Positions 23,892 through 34,869 of a stretch of 64,000 nt of DNA are shown piece after piece; position 1 is the first letter of the stretch; each line of letters starts with the position of its first letter. The notes beneath the pieces are model-generated. The model ran no database searches, was not told the origin of the DNA, and saw nothing but the letters and a program-made list of their open reading frames with translations. Both the position numbers and the translations under genes were made by a program. This stretch comes from Silene conica. Its lineage: Eukaryota > Streptophyta > Magnoliopsida > Caryophyllales > Caryophyllaceae. The stretch spans positions 68,587,237-68,651,236 of the forward strand of contig CM055316.2 in the NCBI GenBank assembly GCA_029255685.2, written 5' to 3'.

Positions 23892-26496
23892 CCTTCAAAA
23901 GAGAAAACAGATGTTAACTTAACATTCAGCATTCACAAATAGGCTACAAAATAAATCCTTAGGTCTACCCATCTCTCATTCATTATTTGTTATTTGGTCA
24001 AGTTAAGGTTGGGGGTCACATGAGTGCGTCGGGAGCAATAATGCTCTGATACCAACTGTAAAACCCCTCGCGAAAGCGGAAATATAAACACATAAAAGTA
24101 CCAAAAATGCAGCGGAATTAAAACTTTTTAGCAAACTAAACTAACATGCGAGAAGCTTTAAACTGAAACAGGAAACAGAACTGATATAGATAACAATAGA
24201 TAAGTAGCAGTTCTAAGTATCAAAACAAACGTAAATACAAAGCCTGGGATGGTACATCCCTACAGGCACCAAAACAAAGTATCAAAACTACGAGTCCAGC
24301 TAAACGATATAAGGGTAAGTCAAGATGATAGGATCATCGCTCGCTAGCTCTCGTGAACCCCTGCTCCAACCAGCATGTACCTACATACATGAAAACATGT
24401 ACGCCACAATCAGTGGGGAGTGACTAGAGTTCTCCTAGCCACCTTTTGTGACAACACGAAACAGGTAAAACAATACAAAATACTCCAACATATATAAACA
24501 TGTGAAGCATAAGCATCTCATCAACTGATATCATACTATCATGCGATTACATGCACGGCTCTCAACCAACTTCATAAACCGTAGGAAGGAGAGTCGGTTT
24601 CCCTACTGGTTGCCCAGTCGGGGGGTCTTTCAATCCAACTATTTATGAAACCGAACAAGAGTCACCCTATGCCTTGGATGATCAAACCACAACTCAAATG
24701 AACAATCACTAAGTCATCATTATCAAAACCATCTCTGATACAAACCAACTCAAGGTAAGAAGACAACATCAGCAAGTAAAGGTTCAGCGGTCAACTTAAG
24801 ACATAACCTATACCAAAATCATTCAGCAAGTGTAAAGGTTCAGCGGTCAACTTAAGACATAACCTAAACACCAAAGCAATCAGCAAGCAAGGACTCAGAG
24901 GCCAACTTAAGGCATAGACCCGCCAATCAGCAAGATACTAGACTCAGCGGCCAACTTAAGGCATAGACTAGCATCCAAAAGCAAAGGACTCAGAGGCCAA
25001 CTTAAGGCATGTCCCTTCACCACATCACAAGGTACTAAACTCAGAGGCCAACTTAAGGCATGTCCTAGCACCAAACAACCGCACTCCGGGCAACGTGCCA
25101 ATACCTTAGCTACCCCGTTGTGCAGCTGCTCTACTCGTCAGACTCAGAGGCCAACTTAAGGCATGTTCCAACGCGATCACAATCAAACATGTCTGGGCTC
25201 AGAGGCCAACTTAAGGCATATCCCAGACACGACAAACATACACATATAGGGCTCAGAGGCCAACTTAAGGCATATCCCCATATATGGTCAAACAACTCAC
25301 GTATTAAGTTCAGAGGCCAACTTAAGGCATAACTTAATACGCATCAATACAATATCAATCAAAGTCTAAGAACTCATCTAGTTCTACTTCTTAATCCTCT
25401 AATCAACACTTAATTGATCCCGGGAACTAAGACGAGGGAGAGCCGGTCTCCCTTCCGGTTGCCCGGCCGGGGGGTCTCTATCCTCACTCCATTCCCGAAC
25501 CCAATATAGTGTCGCCCGTCCTCCGGGGACCTCAAACATATATCACGGGTATACAAAACGAGTTTCAATCAAAACCGATCAACCGTTTAAAAGTTACGAT
25601 CGAAAAACAATAAAAAGCCTTCAGGGGTCCCCAGCCGGTCGGCAGGCAGCCGGTCGGCCGGCTGGTGACCTCTCAGCCTCCTTCTTTCTTTAAAACCGGG
25701 AACACAAAAGGGGGTTCCCAGCCGGTCGGCAGGCAGCCGGTCGGCCGGCTGGGAAGACCTTCCCTATGCCTTAACAAAATACGCAAACCAACCCACAAAC
25801 ACTCCCAGCCGGCTGGCAGGCGGCCGGTCTACCGGCTGGGCTCCCCTTCTACTTAGGTTCTTCGCAAAGTAACAACATATGAAGAGACCACCAGCCGGTC
25901 GGCAGGCAGCCGGTCGGCCGGCTGGCAATCCTAAGGCCAAAACTTCGACAAAATACGAAAACACTCAAGATGCGCTCACAGCCGGTCGACCGGCGGCCGG
26001 TCGGTCGACCGGCTCAGAGAGCCTGTAACGATTTTCGCCATTTTTCAGAATTTCCTATACTTCATAAATCGACTCCAAAACTCGAACAACACTACAATTG
26101 ATGTTCACCCAACAACATAAAACATTCAATACTACTATTCTACCAGCAAACAAGTCCCATAACAATCCTCAAATGATTATATCGAGTATCCGTCGCAAAA
26201 TGAGAAAAACTGAAAATATACTTAAGAACATATAACAACCAATTTAAGCATGAATTATTCACAACAACATCATCCTAAACATGTTACTAAGTCCTTTGAT
26301 CAATATATATCAACAAAAACAGAAACCAACACAAGAATCACAACAAGAGTGCTAATATACACATAAAGGCCGAGTTTCTCATTATCGTCACCTCTCAAGC
26401 TAATCCGGCTAAAGATCTTCCTCAACAATGTAGCTATCGACCTCTGGATCGTCTAGACCAACACCTACAAACATAGAAAACGGATTTTAAGTACAT

Positions 26497-27998
26497 TGAA
26501 GAGTCTATTGACCTAGATATACTCAAGAAGGGGGGGTTGAATTGAGTATGCCAACTTTTTCGATTCTTCTTCGATGTGAGTTGTTGTGACGAAGTAATAG
26601 CAAGTAACGAGTAAGAACAATAAAATAAAGGAGACACGATCTTTTGAAGTGGTTCAGTTTCACAAATCGAAACCTACGTCCACTTTTCTCGATTAATAAA
26701 ATTAGTACCTTCTCCGGATTACAATTTTATCAACCCACTCGTGCGACTTTGATGTTAGTCACAACTCAATCTAGATACCGTTAAATATCTAGCTACGACA
26801 AGTACCGTTAAATACTTGCTTACAATGAGTACCGCTAAATACTCGAATCTATCTTAAGTAAGTAAGATAAACTTTTAACAACTTCTTATATTTGATGATC
26901 TTGAATGTATGAAAATATTCCTCAATGCTTGTAGTCTTGATTACGAGAATTGACAATGATTAGCACGAATATCGAGACGTACGTGAGGTATCGTTCGTTC
27001 TTCTTCTTTGAGCGTGAGGCGTGTGATTCGATAGATTAGGCGTGTGATATTGAGAGCTTTATATACTAATTTAGATCTAGGTTAAACCCTAGATAGTTTA
27101 GGAATATTACTTTATCTAGAATACTAATTCTAGGTAATATTTAAAACTTAATCTTATATGAATTAGGAAAGGACTCTAATAGAATAATATTAAATTAAGA
27201 CATAAGATAATATTTCCATAATCTTATTTGATTTAGGAAACATCCTTATACCATAAAATATAGAATCCTACTTTGAATCAAATCCTAATTCTTGTCAATA
27301 ATATAATAAATTATATTCTTAATCAAATTCTAGTCAACCTTTAAGTAGATTAAATAAACAAGTTTATTTATTTAATTAACCATAAAGATAATATGAAACG
27401 TATTAGGGTTCGTAAAAAGAAACGTGTAGCACGCCTCTCTATGCACGATTCCCAACGTACATAACACGTTCTTCGAGACATATTTCTCGAAGTGCGTTTC
27501 TCTAGGAATTGAACTTTGACAATAACGGTTAAAATAAAATCCTTAGCATTTTAGAATTAATATTTACCTCATAAGATAAATACTTTAATTCTTGTTAACT
27601 AAAGAATATTTCTATTTTAAAACCGTTTATAAGATTACTAGATTAATATATAATAATATATTAATAGCACGCATAAATCTTTACGCTTTGATTTACTTCA
27701 CGCAAATCTCATTTCTTCGATAGTTATAGGAATGATCCATAACTTAAAAACTCTTGATATTGTAATGAAGCTTTTTGTCTTGTAAATCTTCAAAAAGACT
27801 TGACACTTGACATGAGCTTGATCATTCTTGCAATCTTCGATTGAATTATACTTTACTAAACTATGATCTTCGCTCTAAAATTAACTGTACACTTAACCGC
27901 ACGATTACACGCATATGCATATAAAATATAATCACCTAGACTTGTCATTATTAAAACATAAAACAATATATTACTTATATAGAATATATTACTCAACA
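26497..27998 (-). repeat. Left LTR of the palindromic composite
   Basis: 1502 bp; on the minus strand it starts TGTTGAGTAATATATTC after AAAAAGGGGGAATT and ends at 26497. It is homologous to, but clearly diverged from, the right LTR of 1191 bp, so the two came from different source copies. Confidence 0.8.
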
Positions 27999-28434
27999 AA
28001 TTCCCCCTTTTTAATGATGGCAAGTCTTTACCTAGAATCGTGTCTAAGTGTAATATTGTAACGTTCCCCCTCAACATAATATTGGTCATTCATAATATAG
28101 ATCAACTAGGGTTTCTATTTTTAAATTAAACCAATTTCTTAAAGAACTATGAGAGACAATACGTTACGACAAGGAGCAATCTTAGGCAAATTCGTAATCT
28201 AGGTCGCATTCTTTTCCCCCTCTTGACATCATTGAAAAGACGGAAACAAAGACATAAAACGACTAGAATGATATAATACGAAACAAACCTAAGTATGCAA
28301 TTCTAAATTAAACACACAAACGTAATTAAAATCAAGCAACTATGAAATACAAACGGGAAAACGACACACAACCATATACTACAATGCCAAAGGGCCGAAT
28401 AAAACCACATGGGCCGAATGTGTCGAATAAGAGC

Positions 28435-28812
28435 CTAATGGGCCGAATAGTTTGTAGGTAGAAAGGTCATGGGCCAAAAGAGGCAAGGTAACCAAACATA
28501 TTCTGGGCCAAGTATCACGGCCAAAAAGCAAAATAGGGCTAATGTCTTAAACGGTTTTAAGGAGAGAGATAGGGTAATAGGATAGAAATACGATATCCAC
28601 CGAGAGAGCCCAAAACCAATTTCCGCACCTCTGCCAAAACAGAGTAACACACAGTACTTCAAAGTAGATAACCGATCAAAACAACTTTCGATGTTTCTTA
28701 GTTGAGCATCCACCGTACGTTCAAAGTTGAGAACCTGAAGATAAAGCGCTCTAACCGAGGCCAAACATTGACCACCATCCTCACGGACAATCCGATTATC
28801 ACGGACGAGAAG
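28435..28812 (-). pseudogene. Left-half ORF fragment of the composite
   Basis: Minus-strand sequence with YLQVLNFERTVDAQLRNIES matches LSLKVLNFELALNAQGRNVS of the right-half ORF. It loses the frame after the LSTLKY region. It marks where the left half is joined to the right half, near 28812. Confidence 0.7.
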
Positions 28813-28874
28813 TCCTTAAGTCGTGAGGAATTGGTGACGGCCACTAATTATAAGCTATCGTATTATTTCACTGG

Positions 28875-29630
28875 TTGGAGGGAAACAAAATCAACCTAGC
28901 ATTCTTGCTCTGTTCGAAAATTTGTCAAGTTTCCTCTGTTTTAGTTAAAGAAAAACCGAGTTTGACTCTAGATATTCCATACGGAATGTGGGTATCTGAG
29001 ATCTTGTTGAAAAAGGGAGTTGTGGACGATTGTAGTTTTGGTGTTAAACCCCGTGATCGTATGTGTGACAAGTTGCTCAAGTTGATGGGAATTACATTTG
29101 ATGGCGTTGATTTAGCTTTTGGGAAGACGGGTGAGGAGGGACCCCGTCCTAATCCATCTCCATCTTTTGTAGACTTGGAAGCAAAGATGGATCAGATTCT
29201 AGGGTTGTGTCAAATTAAGAAAGAAAAGGAGCATTCGGGTGCCTCAGGAAGTCGTGCAGGCAGTGATCGTGCTTTTGAGGTCGAAGTAAAAGAGTGGATG
29301 GAGAAGGTCGACAAGCACTTGGTGAAAATTGGGTCTGAAGTGTCGGTTGTTTGCTCTGAATTACTGGCAATGAGTGATCGGTTGTCCTTTCTTACTACTC
29401 AAGGGGGTGCTATGGTTCGTGATCATGGTTTATTGAGGACGGATGCCTCTCAAGCACTCGAAGCGGTTAAGGCATTATCTTTGAAAGTTCTTAACTTCGA
29501 GTTGGCTCTAAATGCTCAAGGAAGGAATGTCAGTAGTTGTTTGGACCGCTTGGATACCCTTGAGTTTCGTACCCGACCCGAGTATGTGAGTCCGTATGCC
29601 AAGACCCCTGCATCAAGCTCTCGTTCTTGA
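28875..29630 (+). CDS. Retroelement ORF of unknown function (right half)
   Basis: An open frame of 251 residues, probably the C-terminal part of a longer protein, since related sequence (EELVTATNYKLSYYF) lies just upstream in another frame. The middle is rich in Lys, Glu and Gly. A segment from about residue 140 to 235 looks alpha-helical and coiled-coil-like (VKEWMEKVDKHLVKIGSE, VLNFELALNAQ). No zinc finger, protease or polymerase motif is seen. It sits 5' of several polypurine tracts and the LTR, the position of the extra ORF in Sireviruses. The ATG is only the first in the open stretch. Function unknown. Confidence 0.55.
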   Translation: MEGNKINLAFLLCSKICQVSSVLVKEKPSLTLDIPYGMWVSEILLKKGVVDDCSFGVKPRDRMCDKLLKLMGITFDGVDLAFGKTGEEGPRPNPSPSFVDLEAKMDQILGLCQIKKEKEHSGASGSRAGSDRAFEVEVKEWMEKVDKHLVKIGSEVSVVCSELLAMSDRLSFLTTQGGAMVRDHGLLRTDASQALEAVKALSLKVLNFELALNAQGRNVSSCLDRLDTLEFRTRPEYVSPYAKTPASSSRS

Positions 29631-30309
29631 TCCTCTTCCTTCGTCTCTGATCTCGTGTTTTGGGTTGTTGTGTTGTTATTGTTTTAAGTCTGGGGTGGAC
29701 TTATGAACTCTCTTTTGTCTTGTGGCCCAATCCCTAACCTAGCCCATTACGAAATCCGAGCCCCTATTCTTTTTTTTGCCTCTCTCTCGGATTTCTTACA
29801 TCTTAAACAGGCCGGTTTATATTTCTTTTGTTATGGCCCAACTTGCTAGTTACCTTTTGCAGGCCCATTATGCACTATCCTAGCCAGGCCCCTTTTCCTT
29901 CATACTCTATTTTCCACTTTCGGCCCATTGGCTTAGTATTTTCGATTGGTGTGTATATTTTTAACATTCCTTATGTGGTTATGTGATATTTTCTATGTTC
30001 ATATTATTTCGCCTCGTTTATATGCTTGCTTCTGCTTCGTACGTATATTATTCTAGTCGTTTCATGTCTTTGTTCTCATCTTTTCGATGATGTCAAGAGG
30101 GGGAAATATGCGACTTAGATTAGAATTTGCTTAAGCTTGCTCCTTGTCGTAATTCATTGTCTCTTAGGGTCCTTAAAGGATATGGGTTAGATAGAAGATA
30201 GAAACCCTAAGTGACTCTTTGCTATGAATGACCCTTATTATATTGAGGGGGAACATACACTTAGACACGATATCTAAGAGAGACTTGCCATCATCAAAAA
30301 GGGGGAATT

Positions 30310-31500
30310 TGTTGAACCATATATTCAAATATATATAGTATATATGTTTATGTTTTGATAATGACAAGTCTAGCTATTTATATATTATATACTCGTGTGT
30401 ATAATCGTGTGCTAAGTGTACAGAACGTTAGTAACAAGATCTAATCTATCAAGTATAAAAGATTCAAGCATATTAGTCAATGAATTGACTAAGTCGAAGA
30501 TTGATAGAAGATCACAAGCGCGCATAATGAACTAAAGTTATATTCATCAACTATAACTTTAGCACAAGATGGATTCAAGTTATAGCTCGCAGCTATAACT
30601 CTATATCATGAAGAAATGATCAAGACTTATATGTGTTTAAAGTGAAACGTTTGTTTCCTAATTTGTGTCGTGTAGTATTAGTGGTTCAATGGTATTCTAT
30701 TTTAAATATGGAATTGTTAATCTTAATAGGATTATATAAAATATCTTTTAGTTAAAAAAAAAGAAATAAATAATTGTCTTATGAGATAATTATTTATTAC
30801 TAAAATAAACTAAAGATTTTTTATATGATTTTAATTGTCAAAATATAATCTAAGATTTGGTTTGTTTCGATTTTTGGAAAACGTGTAACATGTCACGTTT
30901 CTATAAATCGTGTAAGGATTTACTTAAATAAATATTATGTATTTATTTAATGTCCTAAACAAACTAAGATTATATTATGGTAATATATTTTATTATCTTT
31001 GACATGTTTTAGGAAGTTGATTTAATAAGGATACTAATTGTTTATCATATAAAGATCTTTCCTAAATATGAATTAGGAAATTGATTCCTTATATAATACA
31101 TATAGTATATTATTATATCTTTCCTAAATATATTAAGATTAGATTTAAGGTAGTATTACTAAAAGACTAGTATTCTAGTTTTAAGTAATATTCCTAAATC
31201 ATCTAGGGTTTGAAATACCTAGATACATATTCTATATAAATAGACTAACATCAAAGTCGCACGAGTAGGGTTGATAAAATTGTAATCCAGAGTTGGTACT
31301 AATTTTATTAATCGAGAATAGTGGACGTAGGTCTCAGAGTGTGAGACTGAACCACTTCAAAAATATCGTGCCTCTACTTTATTATTGCTCTACTCAACGA
31401 TCCTCATACAACTACACACACATCGAAGAAGATTCCGAAAAGAAGGCATACTCAATTCAACCCCCCCCTTCTTGAGTATATCATATCAATAGACTCTTCA
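30310..31500 (+). repeat. Right LTR of the composite, with upstream polypurine tracts
   Basis: 1191 bp from TGTTGAACCATATATTC to CAATAGACTCTTCA. Upstream purine tracts lie at about 30094-30106, 30243-30252 and 30296-30309. The last directly precedes the LTR as the primer for plus-strand synthesis would. Confidence 0.82.
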
Positions 31501-31978
31501 TACATTAAACGGATTTTAAGGAAAACAGCCTCTTTTTCAAGTTTAAGGATTTGCAAAAAGAAAGTGATAGATGGCTTGGAAATCGAATGAGGATTCCGAA
31601 AATGTTATTGTTACCTCAAATCGATGAACGGATGATGAAGAATTTCTCAAAAGAGGATGAATAAAATGGAGGTTTGGTGAAAAAGTGTTTTACAGTGGAA
31701 ATGTTGAAGGAGATGCAATTGTGTCGACAAAGAGGGTTTATGGGGGTTTTATGGACTGTCCTTTCCGAGTCAATTAAGTGGGTCGGACATTTGAACGGGT
31801 TTTTAAGATACGAGTTTAAGTTTACCAAGTTTGTATTCGTCTTAAGGACTTGAGGTTCTTAAGACGGATCTTACTTTTAAATTAAAATCTTCCGTATTAA
31901 ATTATTAAATTATTATTTTATTACGTAAAATAATTAAAAACGCTTAAATTAGATTTTACGAAAATACGGGCTGTTACA

Positions 31979-32296
31979 ATCACCCCAACTTCAAAAAGTT
32001 TCGTCCTCGAAACTCGAACGAAGATAACTTCTAACTAACTATACCTCACTCGAAAAGAGAGGGATGCGCGATACGCATCGATGCTTCAGTCTCCCATGTT
32101 TGCTCTTCGACATCACCGCAACGCCACAAGATCTTCACCAACGGCACCACCTTGCTCCTAAGCTTCCTATCCTGACGGTCAAGGATCTTCACGGGACGCT
32201 CCTCAAAAGCAAGACTCGGCTCCAAGTTCTCGATCTCTCTAGGCAAAACATGACTCGGATCACTAACATACTTACGGAGCTGGGAAACATGGAAAT
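31979..32296 (-). pseudogene. Family A internal stub (third unit)
   Basis: Polypurine region and the last part of pol, including the chromodomain-like end (stop at 32046-32048), match units 1 and 2. At 32294-32296 the sequence switches to the middle of a family B LTR. The rest of this unit (RT, gag, primer site, final LTR) is absent, evidently deleted. Confidence 0.88.
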
Positions 32297-34696
32297 CACT
32301 AATGCACGGCTCTCAACCAACTTCGGAAACTATTTGGAAGGAGAGCCGGTTTCCCTACCGGTTACCCGGTCGGTGGGTCTTTCAATCCAAACCATTTACG
32401 AAACTGACTAAAGAGTCATCCAATGCCTTCGATGAACAATATCAAAGTCAAGGTACTGTAGACATCACTATCATCATACATATCTGACACTGTACCAACT
32501 CAAGGCAAGCAGATAAAAACAGCAAGTATAAGGTTCAGCGGTCAACTTAAGACATAACATAAATACCAATCATTCAGCAAGTATAAAGGTCCAGCGGTCA
32601 ACTTAAGACATAACCTAAATACCAATTCATTCAGCAAGCAAGGACTCAGAGGCCAACTTAAGGCATAGACCTGCCAATCAGCAAGACACTAGACTCAGAG
32701 GCCAACTTAAGGCATAGACTAGCATCCAAAAGTAAAGGACTCAGAGGCCAACTTAAGGCATGTCCCTTCACCACATCACAAGATATTAAACTCACAGGCC
32801 AGCTTAAGGCATGTTCTAGCATCAAACATCTGCACCCCGGGTGAGGTGTTACGACCTAAATGCCCCGTTGTGCAGCTGCTCTACTCGTCAGACTCAGAGG
32901 CCAACTTAAGGCATGTTCCGACGCGATCACAACAAACATGTCTGGGCTCAGAGGCCAGCTTAAGGCATATCCCAGACACGACAACCATACACATATAGGG
33001 CTCAGAGGCCAGCTTAAGGCATATCCCCATATATGACAACAAGCTCACGTATTAAGCTCAGAGGCCAGCTTAAGGCATACCTTAATACGCATCAATACAA
33101 TATCATCCAAGTATAGAAACTAATATATAGTTCTAGACCTTTACACTTCTAATCAACACTTAATTGATCCCGGGAACTAAGTTGAGGGAGAGCCGGTTTC
33201 CCTTTCGGTTACCCGACCGGGGGGTCTCTATCCTCTCTATTCCCGAACCGAATATAGTGTCACCCATCCACCGGGGACCACAAACACACATCAAGGGTAC
33301 ACGAAACGAATTTCAAACCAAACCGATCAACCGATCAAAAGTTACAAACCAAATAAGATGAACAGGACTCTCAGCCGGTCAGTGGTAGGCGGCCGGCTGA
33401 CCGTCTGAAAGTCCTTCTTCCTTTACATTTCAGAAAAAGAAAACAACATACAAGGGCTCCCAGCCAGTCGCCAGGCAGCCGGCCCACCGGCTGGCACCCC
33501 TCCTTCCCCTTACAATTTCGTTTACTAAACCAAGAGCAAGGGCCCTCAGCCGGTCGGCAGGCAGCCGGCCCACCGGCTGGGGAACCCAAATCCTTAAATT
33601 TTATCGTACGCAACAAAGCTAATATGGACTCCCAGCCGGTCGGCAGGCAGCCGGCCTACCGGTTGGGCATCCCAACACTTAAATTCTAACTTTCGCAAAA
33701 CAACCATAAAACACTCCCAGCCGGTTGACCGGCGGCCGGTCGGTCGACCGGCTCAGAGTCACTGAGCAGAAATTCGCAATTAGCAATATACTTCAAATCT
33801 TACAAAATCGATTCAAGACTTCTAAAATCGCAACATACAATGTTTACCCAGCATATGAAATCATCAAATACACTAAATACAACCATCAAACTCCACAAAT
33901 AAACCTCAATAAGATTATACTTTGTATTCGTCGCAAGCATACAAATTTCTGAATTTTAACAAGTATATACAACATCAACCAAGCATATGAGGGTCTTCCT
34001 TAAGGGTTCCTAGCATGATACTAAGTCCCATTAACATCATCAACTTGAAAATCAGAAGCTTAAACCAATTTAAACAAGAAAAGTGCTAATATGAACAATA
34101 AGTCCGAGTTTCTCATTATCGTCACCTTTTACGCTATTAAGCTCCTATCTCCTCTTCAATATCGCCACTAACCTCCTTAGGATCTTCTAAGTCTTCACCT
34201 ACAACAAGCAAAACGGTTTTAAGAGGCTAAAACTCGAATTATACCAAAACAGGCCAAATTTCGAATTGAAGGGAACGGAAAACGGAAGTGACGGATGGCT
34301 TGCAAATTTCATGAGGATTCCGAAAATGTATTTATTACCTTGATTCGGTGAACGGATGATGACGGAAATTGGATTATAAGATTGAAGTTTAAGGAAGAAA
34401 AGAGAAATGAAGATGACAGTGATTTGTTTTTGTGAAAAAGAATATGTCGACATTACAAATGAGGTTTAGGGTTTAAGTAGTCCTTTCCGTTTGAGGAACG
34501 GGTTTGGTAACATGAACGGGTTATTCGATACGGACTTAAGTTTTGCCAAGTTGAGTTCGTCTCAAGGACTTAAGGTTCTTAAGACGGATCTTACGATTTA
34601 TTAAAATACTTCTCAATAAACTATTAAAATATATTTTATTACTTAAAATAATTAAAAGCCTTTAAAATATAAATCACGAAAATATGGGATGTTACA
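32297..34696 (-). repeat. Family B LTR, right piece
   Basis: It corresponds to positions from about 487 to the end of the complete family B LTR (50136-53024). It carries the hairpin array (about 32520-33090), with cores reading GGCCAGCTTAAGGC or GGCCAACTTAAGGC, and the GC palindromes (33370-33760). Ends GATGTTACA at 34696. Confidence 0.88.
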
Positions 34697-34869
34697 ATCA
34701 CCCAATCTTCAAAAAGTTTCGTCCTCGAAACTCGAAGGTAGAAGTAAGTACGAAAACAACTCTAACTTTCAAAATGTATCATGCGGGTTATGATAACCCA
34801 AAACCTTATCTTTAAAAAAGGTTTCAAGGAACAAAAGGTTTAAAGGCACAGGTCTTCGTCAATGGATAA
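34697..34869 (-). other. Family B polypurine side of the internal region
   Basis: Minus-strand reading into the LTR gives GAGGACGAAACTTTTTGAAG then ATTGGGTGAT, the polypurine region. A small GGGTTATGATAACCC palindrome lies at about 34785-34800. The rest is non-coding and is cut by a solo LTR at 34870. Confidence 0.7.

Larger units (their letters stand above)
26497..31500. mobile_element. Palindromic Sirevirus-like composite, both ends U5
   Basis: Two diverged 3' halves of the same copia family lie back to back. The left half (28812 down to 26497) is minus-oriented and the right half (28813-31500) plus-oriented. Each has the tail of an ORF, several polypurine tracts (AAAAAGGGGGAATT and similar) and an LTR running outward, ending CAATAGACTCTTCA. 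The whole is flanked by TACAT, so it entered as one unit. Repeated polypurine tracts, the AATTCAACCCCCCC LTR tail and the ORF after pol fit Sireviruses. No RT or integrase is present. Confidence 0.82.
24057..31978 (-). repeat. Family A LTR, copy 3, interrupted
   Basis: The LTR runs 24057-26496 and resumes at 31501-31978. It is split by a 5004 bp insertion flanked by a direct repeat of TACAT (26492-26496 and 31501-31505). Without the insertion and one TACAT it is about 2913 bp. The hairpin array is at about 24772-25342 and the GC palindromes at about 25631-26014. Confidence 0.9.
8895..32296 (-). mobile_element. Tandem family A chromovirus array
   Basis: LTR (8895-11807), internal (11808-16475), LTR (16476-19388), internal (19389-24056), LTR (24057-31978, interrupted), then a 318 bp internal stub. 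The period is exactly 7581 bp twice, and the units differ by few substitutions. All are minus-oriented, with primer sites (16463-16473, 24044-24054) and polypurine regions at the expected places. Shared LTRs between units indicate unequal recombination rather than separate insertions. Chromodomain-like C-terminal sequence and the LTR start TGTAACAGCCCGTATTTTCG point to the Tekay/Del type of Ty3/gypsy; the lineage call is an inference. Confidence 0.9.
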
